Source of the DNA: JADJPF01 sp964492845
GTDB lineage: Bacteria > Acidobacteriota > Blastocatellia > Chloracidobacteriales > JADJPF01
Reading direction: 5' to 3'
Assembly (NCBI GenBank): GCA_964492845.1
Contig: CAZBMZ010000033.1
Coordinates: 1-64,000 of the forward strand
Length of the DNA stretch: 64,000 bases
Part shown: one piece after another, positions 52,866 through 62,200 of the stretch
How positions within the stretch are numbered: position 1 is the stretch's first letter
Layout of the letters: the number at the start of each line of letters is the position of its first letter
The notes under the pieces: generated by a model
What the model was told of the DNA's origin: nothing
The model's input: the letters and a program-made list of their open reading frames with translations, nothing else
Databases searched by the model: none
Program-made: the position numbers and the translations under genes

Positions 52866-54047
52866 ATGTCATCAAAAGAGATTTTTTTAGTTAATGGGGC
52901 CCGAACCCCTATGGGAGAATATAACGGAGTATTAAAAGATTTTACTGCCAATGAATTAGGAGCTATAGCTGCTCGTGCTGCACTTGAAAGAAGCGGAGTT
53001 TCAGCCGATAAAATTGATCAAACTATATTTGGTAATGCCTCGCAAACCTCAGCCGATGCAATTTATGGAGCTAGACACGTAGCCTTAAAAGCAGGAGTTC
53101 CAATTGATCGCGCGGCTTTAACCGTCAATCGGCTTTGTGGCTCAGGCATTCAATCTTTGATTACTGCTGCCCAATTAATCAAATTAGAAGAAGCTAACAC
53201 AGTTCTTGCAGGCGGCATGGAATCAATGTCACAAGCTCCTTATGTTCTACGTGGTGCGCGTACAGGCTACCGCTTAGGCCATGCTCAACTTGAAGATTCA
53301 CTAATGGCTTCATTGATGGACTCTTACTGCGGCCTTTATATGGCACAAACAGCGGAAAAATTAGCCCGTAAATATGAAATTTCCCGCGAACAACAAGACG
53401 CATTTGCTCTACTTAGCCAACAACGCGCAACTGCTTCAATAGAAAAAATAAAAGAAGAAATGGTAGCTGTTGAAGTTAAAAGTAAAAAAGGCGTAGAGCT
53501 TTTTGCTAAGGATGATCATATAAAATCAGACACTACATTAGAAGTACTAGCTAAACTAAAACCCGCTTTTGGTAAAGATGGTTTTGTAACAGGTGGTAAT
53601 GCTTCAGGTATTGTTGATGGGGCAGCAGCAATTATTGTTACAAATGCCGAAACTGTAAAAGAACAAGAACTTAAACCAATGGGAAAAATAATTTCCTGGG
53701 CCGTTTGTGGTGTTGAGCCAGATATTATGGGTATTGGCCCTGTTCCAGCTTGTCAAGCTGCTCTAAAGAAAGCAGGTTTGAATCTATCAGATATTGACTT
53801 AGTAGAAGTTAATGAAGCTTTTGCTGCTCAATACTTAGCTGTAGAAAAAGTTTTAGAACTAGATAGAGAACGTACTAATGTTAACGGTGGTGCAATTGCT
53901 CTAGGTCATCCACTAGGAGCTTCTGGAACAAGACTAATTTTAACCCTGCTTCATGAACTACGTCGCCGCAATGCTAAATATGGTATGGCTTCGGCCTGCA
54001 TTGGTGGCGGTCAAGGAATTGCAATGATTATTGAGTCTATAAAATAG
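52866..54047 (+). CDS. Acetyl-CoA C-acetyltransferase (thiolase)
   Basis: This 393-residue thiolase II-type enzyme condenses or cleaves acyl-CoAs. The acyl-accepting Cys91 is in NRLCGSGIQS, His348 in GGAIALGHPLGASGTR, and the second Cys378 in CIGGGQG. VNEAFAAQYLAVEK is also present. Length and motif order are standard. GGAG precedes the ATG at 52866. It is followed by its own terminator, then the 3-hydroxyacyl-CoA dehydrogenase gene, so the genes form a functional neighbourhood for short-chain acyl-CoA metabolism. Confidence 0.95.
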   Translation: MSSKEIFLVNGARTPMGEYNGVLKDFTANELGAIAARAALERSGVSADKIDQTIFGNASQTSADAIYGARHVALKAGVPIDRAALTVNRLCGSGIQSLITAAQLIKLEEANTVLAGGMESMSQAPYVLRGARTGYRLGHAQLEDSLMASLMDSYCGLYMAQTAEKLARKYEISREQQDAFALLSQQRATASIEKIKEEMVAVEVKSKKGVELFAKDDHIKSDTTLEVLAKLKPAFGKDGFVTGGNASGIVDGAAAIIVTNAETVKEQELKPMGKIISWAVCGVEPDIMGIGPVPACQAALKKAGLNLSDIDLVEVNEAFAAQYLAVEKVLELDRERTNVNGGAIALGHPLGASGTRLILTLLHELRRRNAKYGMASACIGGGQGIAMIIESIK

Positions 54048-54053
54048 TAGCTT

Positions 54054-54086
54054 AAAAGGCACAACTAAAAATTGTGCCTTTTTTAA
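54054..54086 (+). terminator. Terminator after the thiolase gene
   Basis: AAAAGGCACAA (54054-54064) pairs with TTGTGCCTTTT (54072-54082), followed by TT. The downstream gene has its own ribosome binding site (AGGAGGA). Confidence 0.8.
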
Positions 54087-54133
54087 TTATATTCAAAATT
54101 TTTAGTTAAATTTTTAGGAGGAAAAAGATTTAC

Positions 54134-55024
54134 ATGGAGATTAAAAAAGTTGGCGTTATTGGCTGCGGTTTGATGGGATCAGGTATTGCTCAAGTTTCTG
54201 CTGTTGCAGGCTATGAAGTTGTAATTTGCGAAGTTAGCCAAGAATTTTTAGATAAAGGCGTAAAAGGAATTCAAAATTCTTTAGCTAAATTGGTAGAAAA
54301 AGGCAAATTGTCTGATGAAGATAGAAATGCTACTTTAGCCCGCTTACATACTAGCACTAGCTTAGATGATTTGGCGGATTGTAATTTAATCATTGAAGCA
54401 ATTGTAGAAAATAAAAAAACTAAACAAGAAGCTTATATAAAACTAGATCAAATTTGCCCACCAGATACTATCTTAGCTTCTAATACTTCATCACTTTCTA
54501 TTACAGAATTAATGGTTGCTGTCAGCCCAGCCCGCCAAAAACGCTTTGTTGGACTACATTTCTTTAATCCAGTTCCACTAATGAAACTACTTGAAGCCGT
54601 TCGTACCATTGTAACTGATGAAGGTGCTTTTGCTGCTGTATGTGAATATGGTCAAAAAGTTGGTAAAACTGTAGTGCAAACTAGAGATAGTAGCGGTTTT
54701 ATTGTTAATCGTTTACTAGTTCCTTACCTACTTGATGCTATTCGTGGACTAGAAGAAGGCATTGGATCTATTGAAGATATTGATAAAGGTATGATGCTAG
54801 GTTGTGGACACCCTATGGGGCCACTTACTTTGCTAGATTTTGTTGGACTAGATACTACTTATTATATTTCAGAAATTATGTTTGAAGAATTTCGTGAAAA
54901 ACGCTTTGCTGCTCCAGCACTCTTAAAACGTATGGTGTTGGCTGGAATGAATGGACGTAAATCAGGCCGAGGATTTTATGATTATTCTGATCCAAAAAAC
55001 CCTAAACCTACAAAATTAAATTAA
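54134..55024 (+). CDS. 3-Hydroxybutyryl-CoA dehydrogenase
   Basis: This 296-residue enzyme reduces acetoacetyl-CoA or oxidises 3-hydroxybutyryl-CoA with NAD(P). The N-terminal Rossmann motif VGVIGCGLMGSGIAQ is at residues 6-20. HFFNPVPLMKLLEAV and SGFIVNRLLVPYLLDAI are the family motifs. The C-terminal part GCGHPMGPLTLLDFVGLDT and FYDYSD fit the standard two-domain form. It is flanked by thiolase and a crotonase-like gene. Confidence 0.95.
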   Translation: MEIKKVGVIGCGLMGSGIAQVSAVAGYEVVICEVSQEFLDKGVKGIQNSLAKLVEKGKLSDEDRNATLARLHTSTSLDDLADCNLIIEAIVENKKTKQEAYIKLDQICPPDTILASNTSSLSITELMVAVSPARQKRFVGLHFFNPVPLMKLLEAVRTIVTDEGAFAAVCEYGQKVGKTVVQTRDSSGFIVNRLLVPYLLDAIRGLEEGIGSIEDIDKGMMLGCGHPMGPLTLLDFVGLDTTYYISEIMFEEFREKRFAAPALLKRMVLAGMNGRKSGRGFYDYSDPKNPKPTKLN

Positions 55025-55051
55025 TTAGCTCATTTGTTTGGTGATAGTAGC

Positions 55052-55777
55052 ATGACAACAGAGTTTAAAAATATTACTTATCAAAATAACTCTTCTATTG
55101 GTTTAATTACTATTAAGCAGGAAATAGTGCTTAATAAACTTAACAGTGCTACTATCACTGAACTAAAACAAGCTTTTACTTTGTCCAAAGAAGATAAATT
55201 GGTTAAAGTAGTTATACTAGCAAGCGGTATTGACCAAGTTTTTATTGATGACATAGACAGCACAGAACTCTTGCCTTTAAGCCCACAAGCAACACAAAAA
55301 TATTCCCAACAAGGCCAAGAACTAACCCTACTAATTGAACAATTGGGAAAACCTACAATTGCTTCTATTAATGGTTTAACAACGGGTACTGGTTTGGAAT
55401 TAGCTATAGCTTGTAGTTTAAGAATTGCATCTGATAATGTTTTGTTTGGGATGCCAGCTATAAAAGACCAACGAATAGGGGCTTTTGGTGGTAGCCGACG
55501 TTTAGCCTATTTAATAGGGATGGGACGTAGTTTAGAAATGCTACTAACTGGTGAGTTAATTAATGCTCAAAGGGCTTATGAGATTGGACTAGTCAACCAA
55601 ATAACTACTTTAGGCGAGTTAAGCGATAAAACACAGGCTTTAGCACAAAAGATTTCAAATCATTGTCCAATAACAGTAAAATACTTGCTGGAGTCATTTT
55701 TTAATGGTTTAGAAATGCCACAACAAGAAGCTTTATTTTTAGAATCTACTTTGTTTGGACTATGTAATGCTAAATAA
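55052..55777 (+). CDS. Crotonase-family protein lacking one catalytic Glu
   Basis: This is a protein of about 241 residues of the enoyl-CoA hydratase/isomerase superfamily. The first glutamate position is kept (TGTGLELAIACS), but the second reads FGMPAIKDQR, with Ala in place of the Glu of the PEI motif. A hydratase reaction is thus unlikely; isomerase or a different reaction is possible. I chose the ATG at 55052; an in-frame TTG at 55034 would add six residues. It begins 27 bases after the dehydrogenase gene and is probably co-transcribed. Confidence 0.82.
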   Translation: MTTEFKNITYQNNSSIGLITIKQEIVLNKLNSATITELKQAFTLSKEDKLVKVVILASGIDQVFIDDIDSTELLPLSPQATQKYSQQGQELTLLIEQLGKPTIASINGLTTGTGLELAIACSLRIASDNVLFGMPAIKDQRIGAFGGSRRLAYLIGMGRSLEMLLTGELINAQRAYEIGLVNQITTLGELSDKTQALAQKISNHCPITVKYLLESFFNGLEMPQQEALFLESTLFGLCNAK

Positions 55778-55843
55778 TAAAAATAACTCTTTTTGTTTCT
55801 TATATTTAAAGTTTACTAGAATTTAGATTATAAAAATTAATTT

Positions 55844-57115
55844 ATGAAAATATTAGTAATTGGATCAGGAGGGCGGGAACACGCCTTAGTTTGGAAGTTA
55901 TCAGAAAGTCCACAAGTAGAAAAAATCTATGCTACACCGGGTAATGCTGGAATTAGCCAGCTAGCCGAATGTGTAACAGCAGAAAATAATAGCCCTATTG
56001 CTTTGGCAGAACTAGCAGCACGGCTTGAAATAGATTTAACAATAGTTGGCCCGGAAGCACATCTTGTTGCTGGAGTTGTAGATGCTTTTAATCGCCGTCA
56101 ACTAGCCATTGTTGGCCCTACTCGTGCAGCAGCAGCCCTGGAAGGCAGCAAAATTTTTGCTAAAGATTTTATGTCCCGCCATCACCTACCTACAGCAGCT
56201 TTTACTATTTGTGAAAGTCCAGAGTCAGCTTATGACATTATTTCTTCTAAAATCTATGGTTATCCAGTAGTCCTAAAAGCTGATGGAATTGCAGCAGGAA
56301 AAGGTGTTGTAGTAGCAAAAGATGAACTTGAGGCCCATCAAGCAATTCAAGAAATGATGGTAGAAAAACGACTTGGTGAAGCAGGTAGTCGATTAGTTAT
56401 AGAAGAATTTTTAGAAGGACGAGAGACTTCTTTACTAGTCTTTAGCGATGGTAAACAAGTATTAGTTATGCCTCCGGCCCAGGACTATAAAAATGTCTTT
56501 GATAATAACCAAGGCCCAAATACCGGTGGAATGGGAACTTTCTCAACTCCTGGACTACTTGATAAAGCTCTAAAAGAAAAATTAGTAAAAGAGCTTGCAG
56601 AAAAAACTATTACCGCTATGTCAATGGAAGGTACACCTTTTAAGGGGGTACTTTACCTAGGCTTAATGCTTACAGAAAGTGGAGTAAAAATTTTAGAATA
56701 TAATGTACGTTTTGGAGATCCAGAGGCACAAGTTATTTTAGCTAGACTAGATAGCGATCTAGTGGATATTTTCTTAGGTATAGCTAACGGAGATTTAAGT
56801 ACAGTAAAAGTTTCCTGGAGTGATATGTCTGCCGTATGTGTAATAATGGCTGTACAAGGCTATCCTTCTCAATGTAAAGTGGGACAAGTCATTACAGGAT
56901 TAGAAGATGCAGAAAAACAGGAAAATGTAAAAGTTTTTCATGCTGGCACAAAATATGATGATTCTGGTCAGGTAATTACTAGTAGTGGAAGAGTACTAGG
57001 AGTAATGGCCCGGCAATTTTCTTTAGAAGCAGCCAGACAGCAAGCCTATCAAGGGATTAAACTAATTAATTTTGAAGGGCAACATTATAGAAAAGACATT
57101 GCATTGTTAAGATAA
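55844..57115 (+). CDS. purD: Phosphoribosylamine--glycine ligase
   Basis: This 423-residue enzyme is the second step of purine synthesis, joining phosphoribosylamine and glycine with ATP. The start MKILVIGSGGREHALVWKLS is diagnostic, with VGPEAHLVAGVVDAF, PVVLKADGIAAGKGVVVAKD, the ATP-grasp PAQDYKNVFDNNQGPNTGGM and NVRFGDPEAQVILARLDSDL. Length is standard. No other pur gene lies in the window except the folate-C1 supplier fhs some 8 kb upstream. Confidence 0.96.
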   Translation: MKILVIGSGGREHALVWKLSESPQVEKIYATPGNAGISQLAECVTAENNSPIALAELAARLEIDLTIVGPEAHLVAGVVDAFNRRQLAIVGPTRAAAALEGSKIFAKDFMSRHHLPTAAFTICESPESAYDIISSKIYGYPVVLKADGIAAGKGVVVAKDELEAHQAIQEMMVEKRLGEAGSRLVIEEFLEGRETSLLVFSDGKQVLVMPPAQDYKNVFDNNQGPNTGGMGTFSTPGLLDKALKEKLVKELAEKTITAMSMEGTPFKGVLYLGLMLTESGVKILEYNVRFGDPEAQVILARLDSDLVDIFLGIANGDLSTVKVSWSDMSAVCVIMAVQGYPSQCKVGQVITGLEDAEKQENVKVFHAGTKYDDSGQVITSSGRVLGVMARQFSLEAARQQAYQGIKLINFEGQHYRKDIALLR

Positions 57116-57330
57116 ACTAAGATAAATAATGGAACAGAGTTTTTATTATTGACGTTAAGCAGGCGGCAATCGGAAATTAATAAAAAATCATCGTAGTGTT
57201 AAATAGTTTGAGTAGTAGCTTATCAATAAGTTGTGGTAAACTGATGCCGAATTCTATTATCTTTAATCGCTTGGAAAAATTTTAATTATTTGAATCGTCT
57301 AACCATGCGAGGTTTAACTTAGGAGGAACA

Positions 57331-58068
57331 ATGTGGGAAAGAGTTAAGCGGCTTTTCCGTTCTATTTTTGGTGGTATTATCGATCGGGCAGAAGATCCAG
57401 AATTAATCCTGCAACAAGTAATCCGCGATATGCGAGACAAAATACCACAAATGAACAATAATGTTGCTCAAGTAATGGCAACAGAAAAAATCATAGATAA
57501 ACAAGTTATACAGCTAGAACGCGAAGTAGTAGAACTAGATAGCAAAATCAAAGCCGCAATCAAGATGGGGCGTGATGACATTGCTACCAATTACCTCAGT
57601 ATTATGCAAGAAAAGCAATCTTCCCTTACCTCTGCTAGAGAGCAACTAGAAACTGCTAAACGTGCATCCCAACAAGCACTTAAATTCCGTGACAATTACA
57701 TGTTAGAGATGAAAAAGCGTCAAGCGGAAGCAATGCAGTTAATTAATGAGAATAAACGAGCCAAAATGCAGGAAGAAATTGCTGGTATGATGACTTCCTT
57801 CCAAGTTGGCGATTCTGCTGGCACATTTGATGATATGCGCAATAAAATTTCTGAACGCGAAGCTAAAGCCCGCGCTAAGATGGAACTTGCTAGCTCTAGT
57901 GTTGATTCTCAAATGCAGGAAATTGAAAAAGAAGCTAGAAATATGGAAGCCCAAGACGCGCTGCTCGCTTATAAACGACAAATGGGACTTGTTAGTGAAG
58001 GCCCTAGCCCAGGCGGAATGGGTGAAACTAATGCTGCTCCTCCACAAAGAGCAAAAATGCTAGAGTAA
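57331..58068 (+). CDS. PspA/IM30-family membrane-stress protein
   Basis: This is a 245-residue, almost wholly coiled-coil protein of the ESCRT-III-like PspA/Vipp1 family. The start RVKRLFRSIFGGIIDRAEDP with PELILQQVIRDM is typical. A Gln/Lys-rich hairpin (ALKFRDNYMLEMKKRQAEAM) and a short C-terminal tail follow. It binds and protects the inner membrane under stress. The ATG follows a strong AGGAGGA. No sigma-54 pspF-type activator is nearby. The next gene lies about 45 bases downstream and is probably its partner. Confidence 0.9.
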   Translation: MWERVKRLFRSIFGGIIDRAEDPELILQQVIRDMRDKIPQMNNNVAQVMATEKIIDKQVIQLEREVVELDSKIKAAIKMGRDDIATNYLSIMQEKQSSLTSAREQLETAKRASQQALKFRDNYMLEMKKRQAEAMQLINENKRAKMQEEIAGMMTSFQVGDSAGTFDDMRNKISEREAKARAKMELASSSVDSQMQEIEKEARNMEAQDALLAYKRQMGLVSEGPSPGGMGETNAAPPQRAKMLE

Positions 58069-58112
58069 TTGCTTAAGTATTGATTTAAGATTAGGGATTG
58101 GCGGCAGACAAT

Positions 58113-58964
58113 ATGAAAGATAAACTTAGCTATCTAAAAGAAGCATTAAAAGAACCTCTCAATATTTGGTCTATGGTTGGTTTTACTGCCGCCGCTGCTT
58201 ATACCCAAAGTCCAATCCCTCTAGCTATGGGTGCTTTATTAGAAGTAGGTTACTTAGCCGTAATTCCAGCTAGTAACCTTTACCGCCGTGTTGTTGAAAC
58301 CCGTGAGGCACGCCGCTTAAGAGAACAACGCGAAAGACTACGTGAAGAATTAATCAAAACCTTTGAACCTCGTGAACGTGAAGCAGTTGAATATTTGCGT
58401 TGGATGAGAACACAAATTTGTGCTAACTATAAAAAATTTACTCATGCCAAAGATGTCCCTCTACATATTGAACAAAACCTACAAATTGCATGGGAATCTT
58501 TCGTAGATTTGTTAGATATGTATCGCCGACGCAAAAACCACTTACACACCATTAATCGTCAAGTAATCCAAAATCAAATAATGCAAATAGAGCGTCAACT
58601 TCAACAAGCCGACGCTCCAACAAGACACCTACAAGAACGTAATTTAGACATTTTACGCCAACGCTTAAAAACCTTTGATGATATTGAAAAAAGCGTTAAA
58701 CGAGTAGAAGCACAACTACAATCTATTGAAAACTTCTTTGGTCTAGTTAATGACCAAGTAGTAACAATGCCTACTCCAGAACATATTGCTTCTTTAGACT
58801 TTGATTCGCTTTTATCAGGAATTGAAATGACTAAAGAGTTTTTAGAAGAAACTTCACCTATGTTAGGTTCTTATGATGGTTCTTTAGAACGAAGTTCTAT
58901 AGGAATTGGCGAAGCAAACTATAATGCGCCAATGCGTCAGCCTATAAAACAAACAGAAAGATAA
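58113..58964 (+). CDS. Unknown membrane-coiled-coil protein next to PspA
   Basis: This is a protein of about 283 residues with one or two hydrophobic segments near the start (IWSMVGFTAAAAYTQSPIPL then AMGALLEVGYLAVIPAS). A long, highly charged helical region follows (TREARRLREQRERLREELIK, then RQVIQNQIMQIERQLQQAD), with a short hydrophilic tail. I do not recognise the family. Position and coiled-coil build suggest a membrane partner of PspA. I chose the ATG at 58113, preceded by a GGCGG-like site; a TTG at 58098 is also open. Confidence 0.6.
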   Translation: MKDKLSYLKEALKEPLNIWSMVGFTAAAAYTQSPIPLAMGALLEVGYLAVIPASNLYRRVVETREARRLREQRERLREELIKTFEPREREAVEYLRWMRTQICANYKKFTHAKDVPLHIEQNLQIAWESFVDLLDMYRRRKNHLHTINRQVIQNQIMQIERQLQQADAPTRHLQERNLDILRQRLKTFDDIEKSVKRVEAQLQSIENFFGLVNDQVVTMPTPEHIASLDFDSLLSGIEMTKEFLEETSPMLGSYDGSLERSSIGIGEANYNAPMRQPIKQTER

Positions 58965-59246
58965 ATATCTTTCTAACAAGTTTTTTGGTTTTAGATTAAG
59001 TAAGAATTTATAACTTCTTTGCTAAAGAATTTTTTAACTTCCAATCAAAAAATCTTCAAAACTCTGCTTTTAACTAAACTCTGCTAATAATTTTCTATTA
59101 CTAAATCTTAATGCTTTCTACTAGTTAGAAAATAGTATAAACTAGGCATCTGTCAACAGCTTTTCTAAAATTTTGTAAGTAGGTGTATATTAGAATAAAT
59201 CTTTCCTTGTCTTTTCAAAAAAGCAAAAAATCCTAAAGGATGTTGA

Positions 59247-62200
59247 ATGAGTGCCAATACAAAAGATCCCATAATTGGGAGAACTTTGGGGGACTTTTTA
59301 GTTAAAGAAAAATTAGGTGAGGGCGGCTTTGGTGCTGTTTACAAAGCTGACCAAATAACGCTTGGACGAGAAGCTGTAGTAAAAATACTTCATACTCGTC
59401 ATAGAACAAATCCCCGAATTATAGAAAGATTTAAGCGAGAAGCACATTTAGCATCTAGGCTAGAGCATCCTTATTGTGCGCATATCTATTCATTTGGTGC
59501 TGAAATAGATGGGCTTCTTTGGATTGCTATGGAGTTAGTTCAAGGAACACCTTTAAGCGAGATTATTAAATTTCAAGGCCCACTATCTTTAGAAAGATTT
59601 GTTCCACTGCTAGATAAAATCTGTGAAGTAGTTCATACAGCACATGACGCAGGTATTATTCATCGTGACTTAAAACCTGCTAATGTTATGGTTATTTCTC
59701 GTGCTGGACGGCTATTGCCTAAACTCCTTGATTTTGGTATTGCTAAAGGTTTAAGCCAAAGTGCTTTAGTTGATAACTTTGCCTCTAAAACCAGCCTTCC
59801 TTCTTCCCAGCAAGATACAGTAGATTCTATAGATTATCCTAGTTTAGAAGATAGTATTGGAAAACAAACTATTACAGTTATTAACGATAAGAAAATTACT
59901 ATTAATAGCAATACAATAGATAATTTATTAAAAAATGAAAATACAATTATAGATAATTTATTAAAAAATGAAGAAACAGTAATAGAAGACTCTACAAAAA
60001 ATGAAGAAACAATAATAGAAAGTTTTACAGATAAAGAAACAATCATAAAAAACAATGGTAACAACCAGAAAATAGAACAACAGAAATTTACTATAAATCT
60101 TGATACAGAAGAATCAACTAATATAAATAAACAGGCTAATACTGATCCTAAACCACACGTAAATAAAACACAGTCAGAGAATACATTTAAGACACAAGGT
60201 TTTATAGGTTCACCACCTTATATGCCACCAGAACAATGGCAAAATGGGGCAAATGTTGATGCTAGAAGCGATATTTATTCTTTGGGTATTTTAGCTTATC
60301 AAGTTCTTACAGCAGAATTACCATTTAGGGAACAAGGGTTTGAGCTTTATGGAGCGCATATTTCTAAAGCTGTTCCTGCACTAAAAGCTAGCTTTCCAGT
60401 GGCTCTTAATCAAGTTTTACAAAAGGCTCTTGCCAAATCAGCAGCAGATCGCTATCAAACAGCACTAGAATTTGCTAAAAGTTTTCGCCAAGCCGCTGAT
60501 TTTAATGAGCAAAAAATAGATCTGCCTGCTATAGATGACATATTAAAAGAAAATATTTTAGCTAATGCACCTAAACCTTTAGCTGATACGGTTGCCAGCC
60601 TTATAGCTTCCCGCAATGCTTACCAGTTTAGAGATAGAGTTTTACTGGTTTTTCGTGTTTTAGTACATTATATAGGTATTTTGTCTGTAGCCAGTCATAC
60701 TAGTATCTTAAATAGACAAGAAGATAATGAACTAGTAAGTAAACTTATCAGCAATTTACGTCAAGAGGGATTAAATCAATCACAATGGTTAGAACTTGCT
60801 AAAGAACTTTGCCGACCTTTTGATAGAAAGCCAGATGCTTATCCAATTCCAGAGCTTGTATCCTTATTTTTTACATTTGATAGTGGACAGCCATTAACAG
60901 AAGTTTTTTCTAAGTTACTAGATTTGCAACAAGAAATTGTCTCCATTAGCTCATTAAAAGAAGAACAGCTAGTAAATTTACTAGATAAATTTTTAGATAA
61001 GCTTACTATTTTGCTAAAAGCTACTACTTGGCTATCAGATTACTACCTAGTGCTACCACAAGAACAAGATGCTATTAAATGGATGGGAATATCAAGTGAT
61101 ACCAATACAATAATATTAAAAAACAGTAACTTAACTAGTAGTAAAGCTGTTTTAGTAGATGCTAATGGTTATTTTGTTCTCTCACTTTGGCCTTTAGTAG
61201 AAATTAGTTCTCCAACAGCAGGAACATCAAAAGAAGTATTTTTACTAGAACGTAAAGGTAGAAATGCTGCTAAATTAGTTTCATATCCTGATGGATTTGA
61301 AATAGAGACTCAAGCCCCTTGGGAATGGTTAAAAGAGCATTTCTTTACAAATGAAGAGAAGTCTCAAACAGGGGGGTTTTTAGAAAAGTCTCCTTATTTA
61401 GGGTTAACTTCATTTTCTGCAACAGATTCAAATTTATTTTTTGGACGTGAAAAAGAAACTGAAAGCTTTCTTAATCGCTTACGTATTCAACCTTTAATAG
61501 CTGTTGTAGGCCCATCAGGAGCCGGGAAAAGCTCATTTGTTCAAGCTGGCGTTATAGCAGGATTGACAGGAGATTGGCGAGTTCTAACAGTTAGACCTGG
61601 ACTATCTCCTATAACTACACTTTATAGCAAACTTTCAAAAATAGGTGTTGAGTTTACTAACTTAAAATCCCAACTAGAAGAAAATATCAATATTTTAGCT
61701 AAAACCTTACATGGGTTAGCTAGCAAAGAAAACTGTAAGGTTTTATTAGTAATAGATCAATTTGAAGAAATATTTACACTTTGCTCAGACAAAAAAGAGC
61801 AAAAGCTTTATGTTGAGGCAATAGTTTCTTGTGCAAAGTCAGAAGAAGACCCAATTAGAGTTATTTTAACAATTAGAGATGACTTTTTAGTTCGTGCTAA
61901 AGAGTTAAATGGGCTTAAAGATAGGCTTACCCAAGGTTTAGAAATACTTACAACACCTGATTCAACACAACTTTTAAGAATTCTAACAGAACCAGCAAGA
62001 CGTGTAGGTTACGCATTTGAAGATCAGGAACTACCTGTAGAAATAGTAAATTCAGTTGCAGAACAAACAAGCGCGTTGCCACTACTAGCATTTACAGCAG
62101 AAAAACTTTGGCAACAGCGAGATAAAGAATTTAAGCAACTCCTACGTAGAAGTTACCAAGCTATGGGCGGTGTTGTAGGTGCTTTAGCTAAACATGCTGA

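Noticed and set aside
59834..60064. A minus-strand reading frame rich in Ser/Val
   Set aside because: It is the complement of the repeat-rich insertion inside the kinase gene, which is open and continuous on the plus strand.
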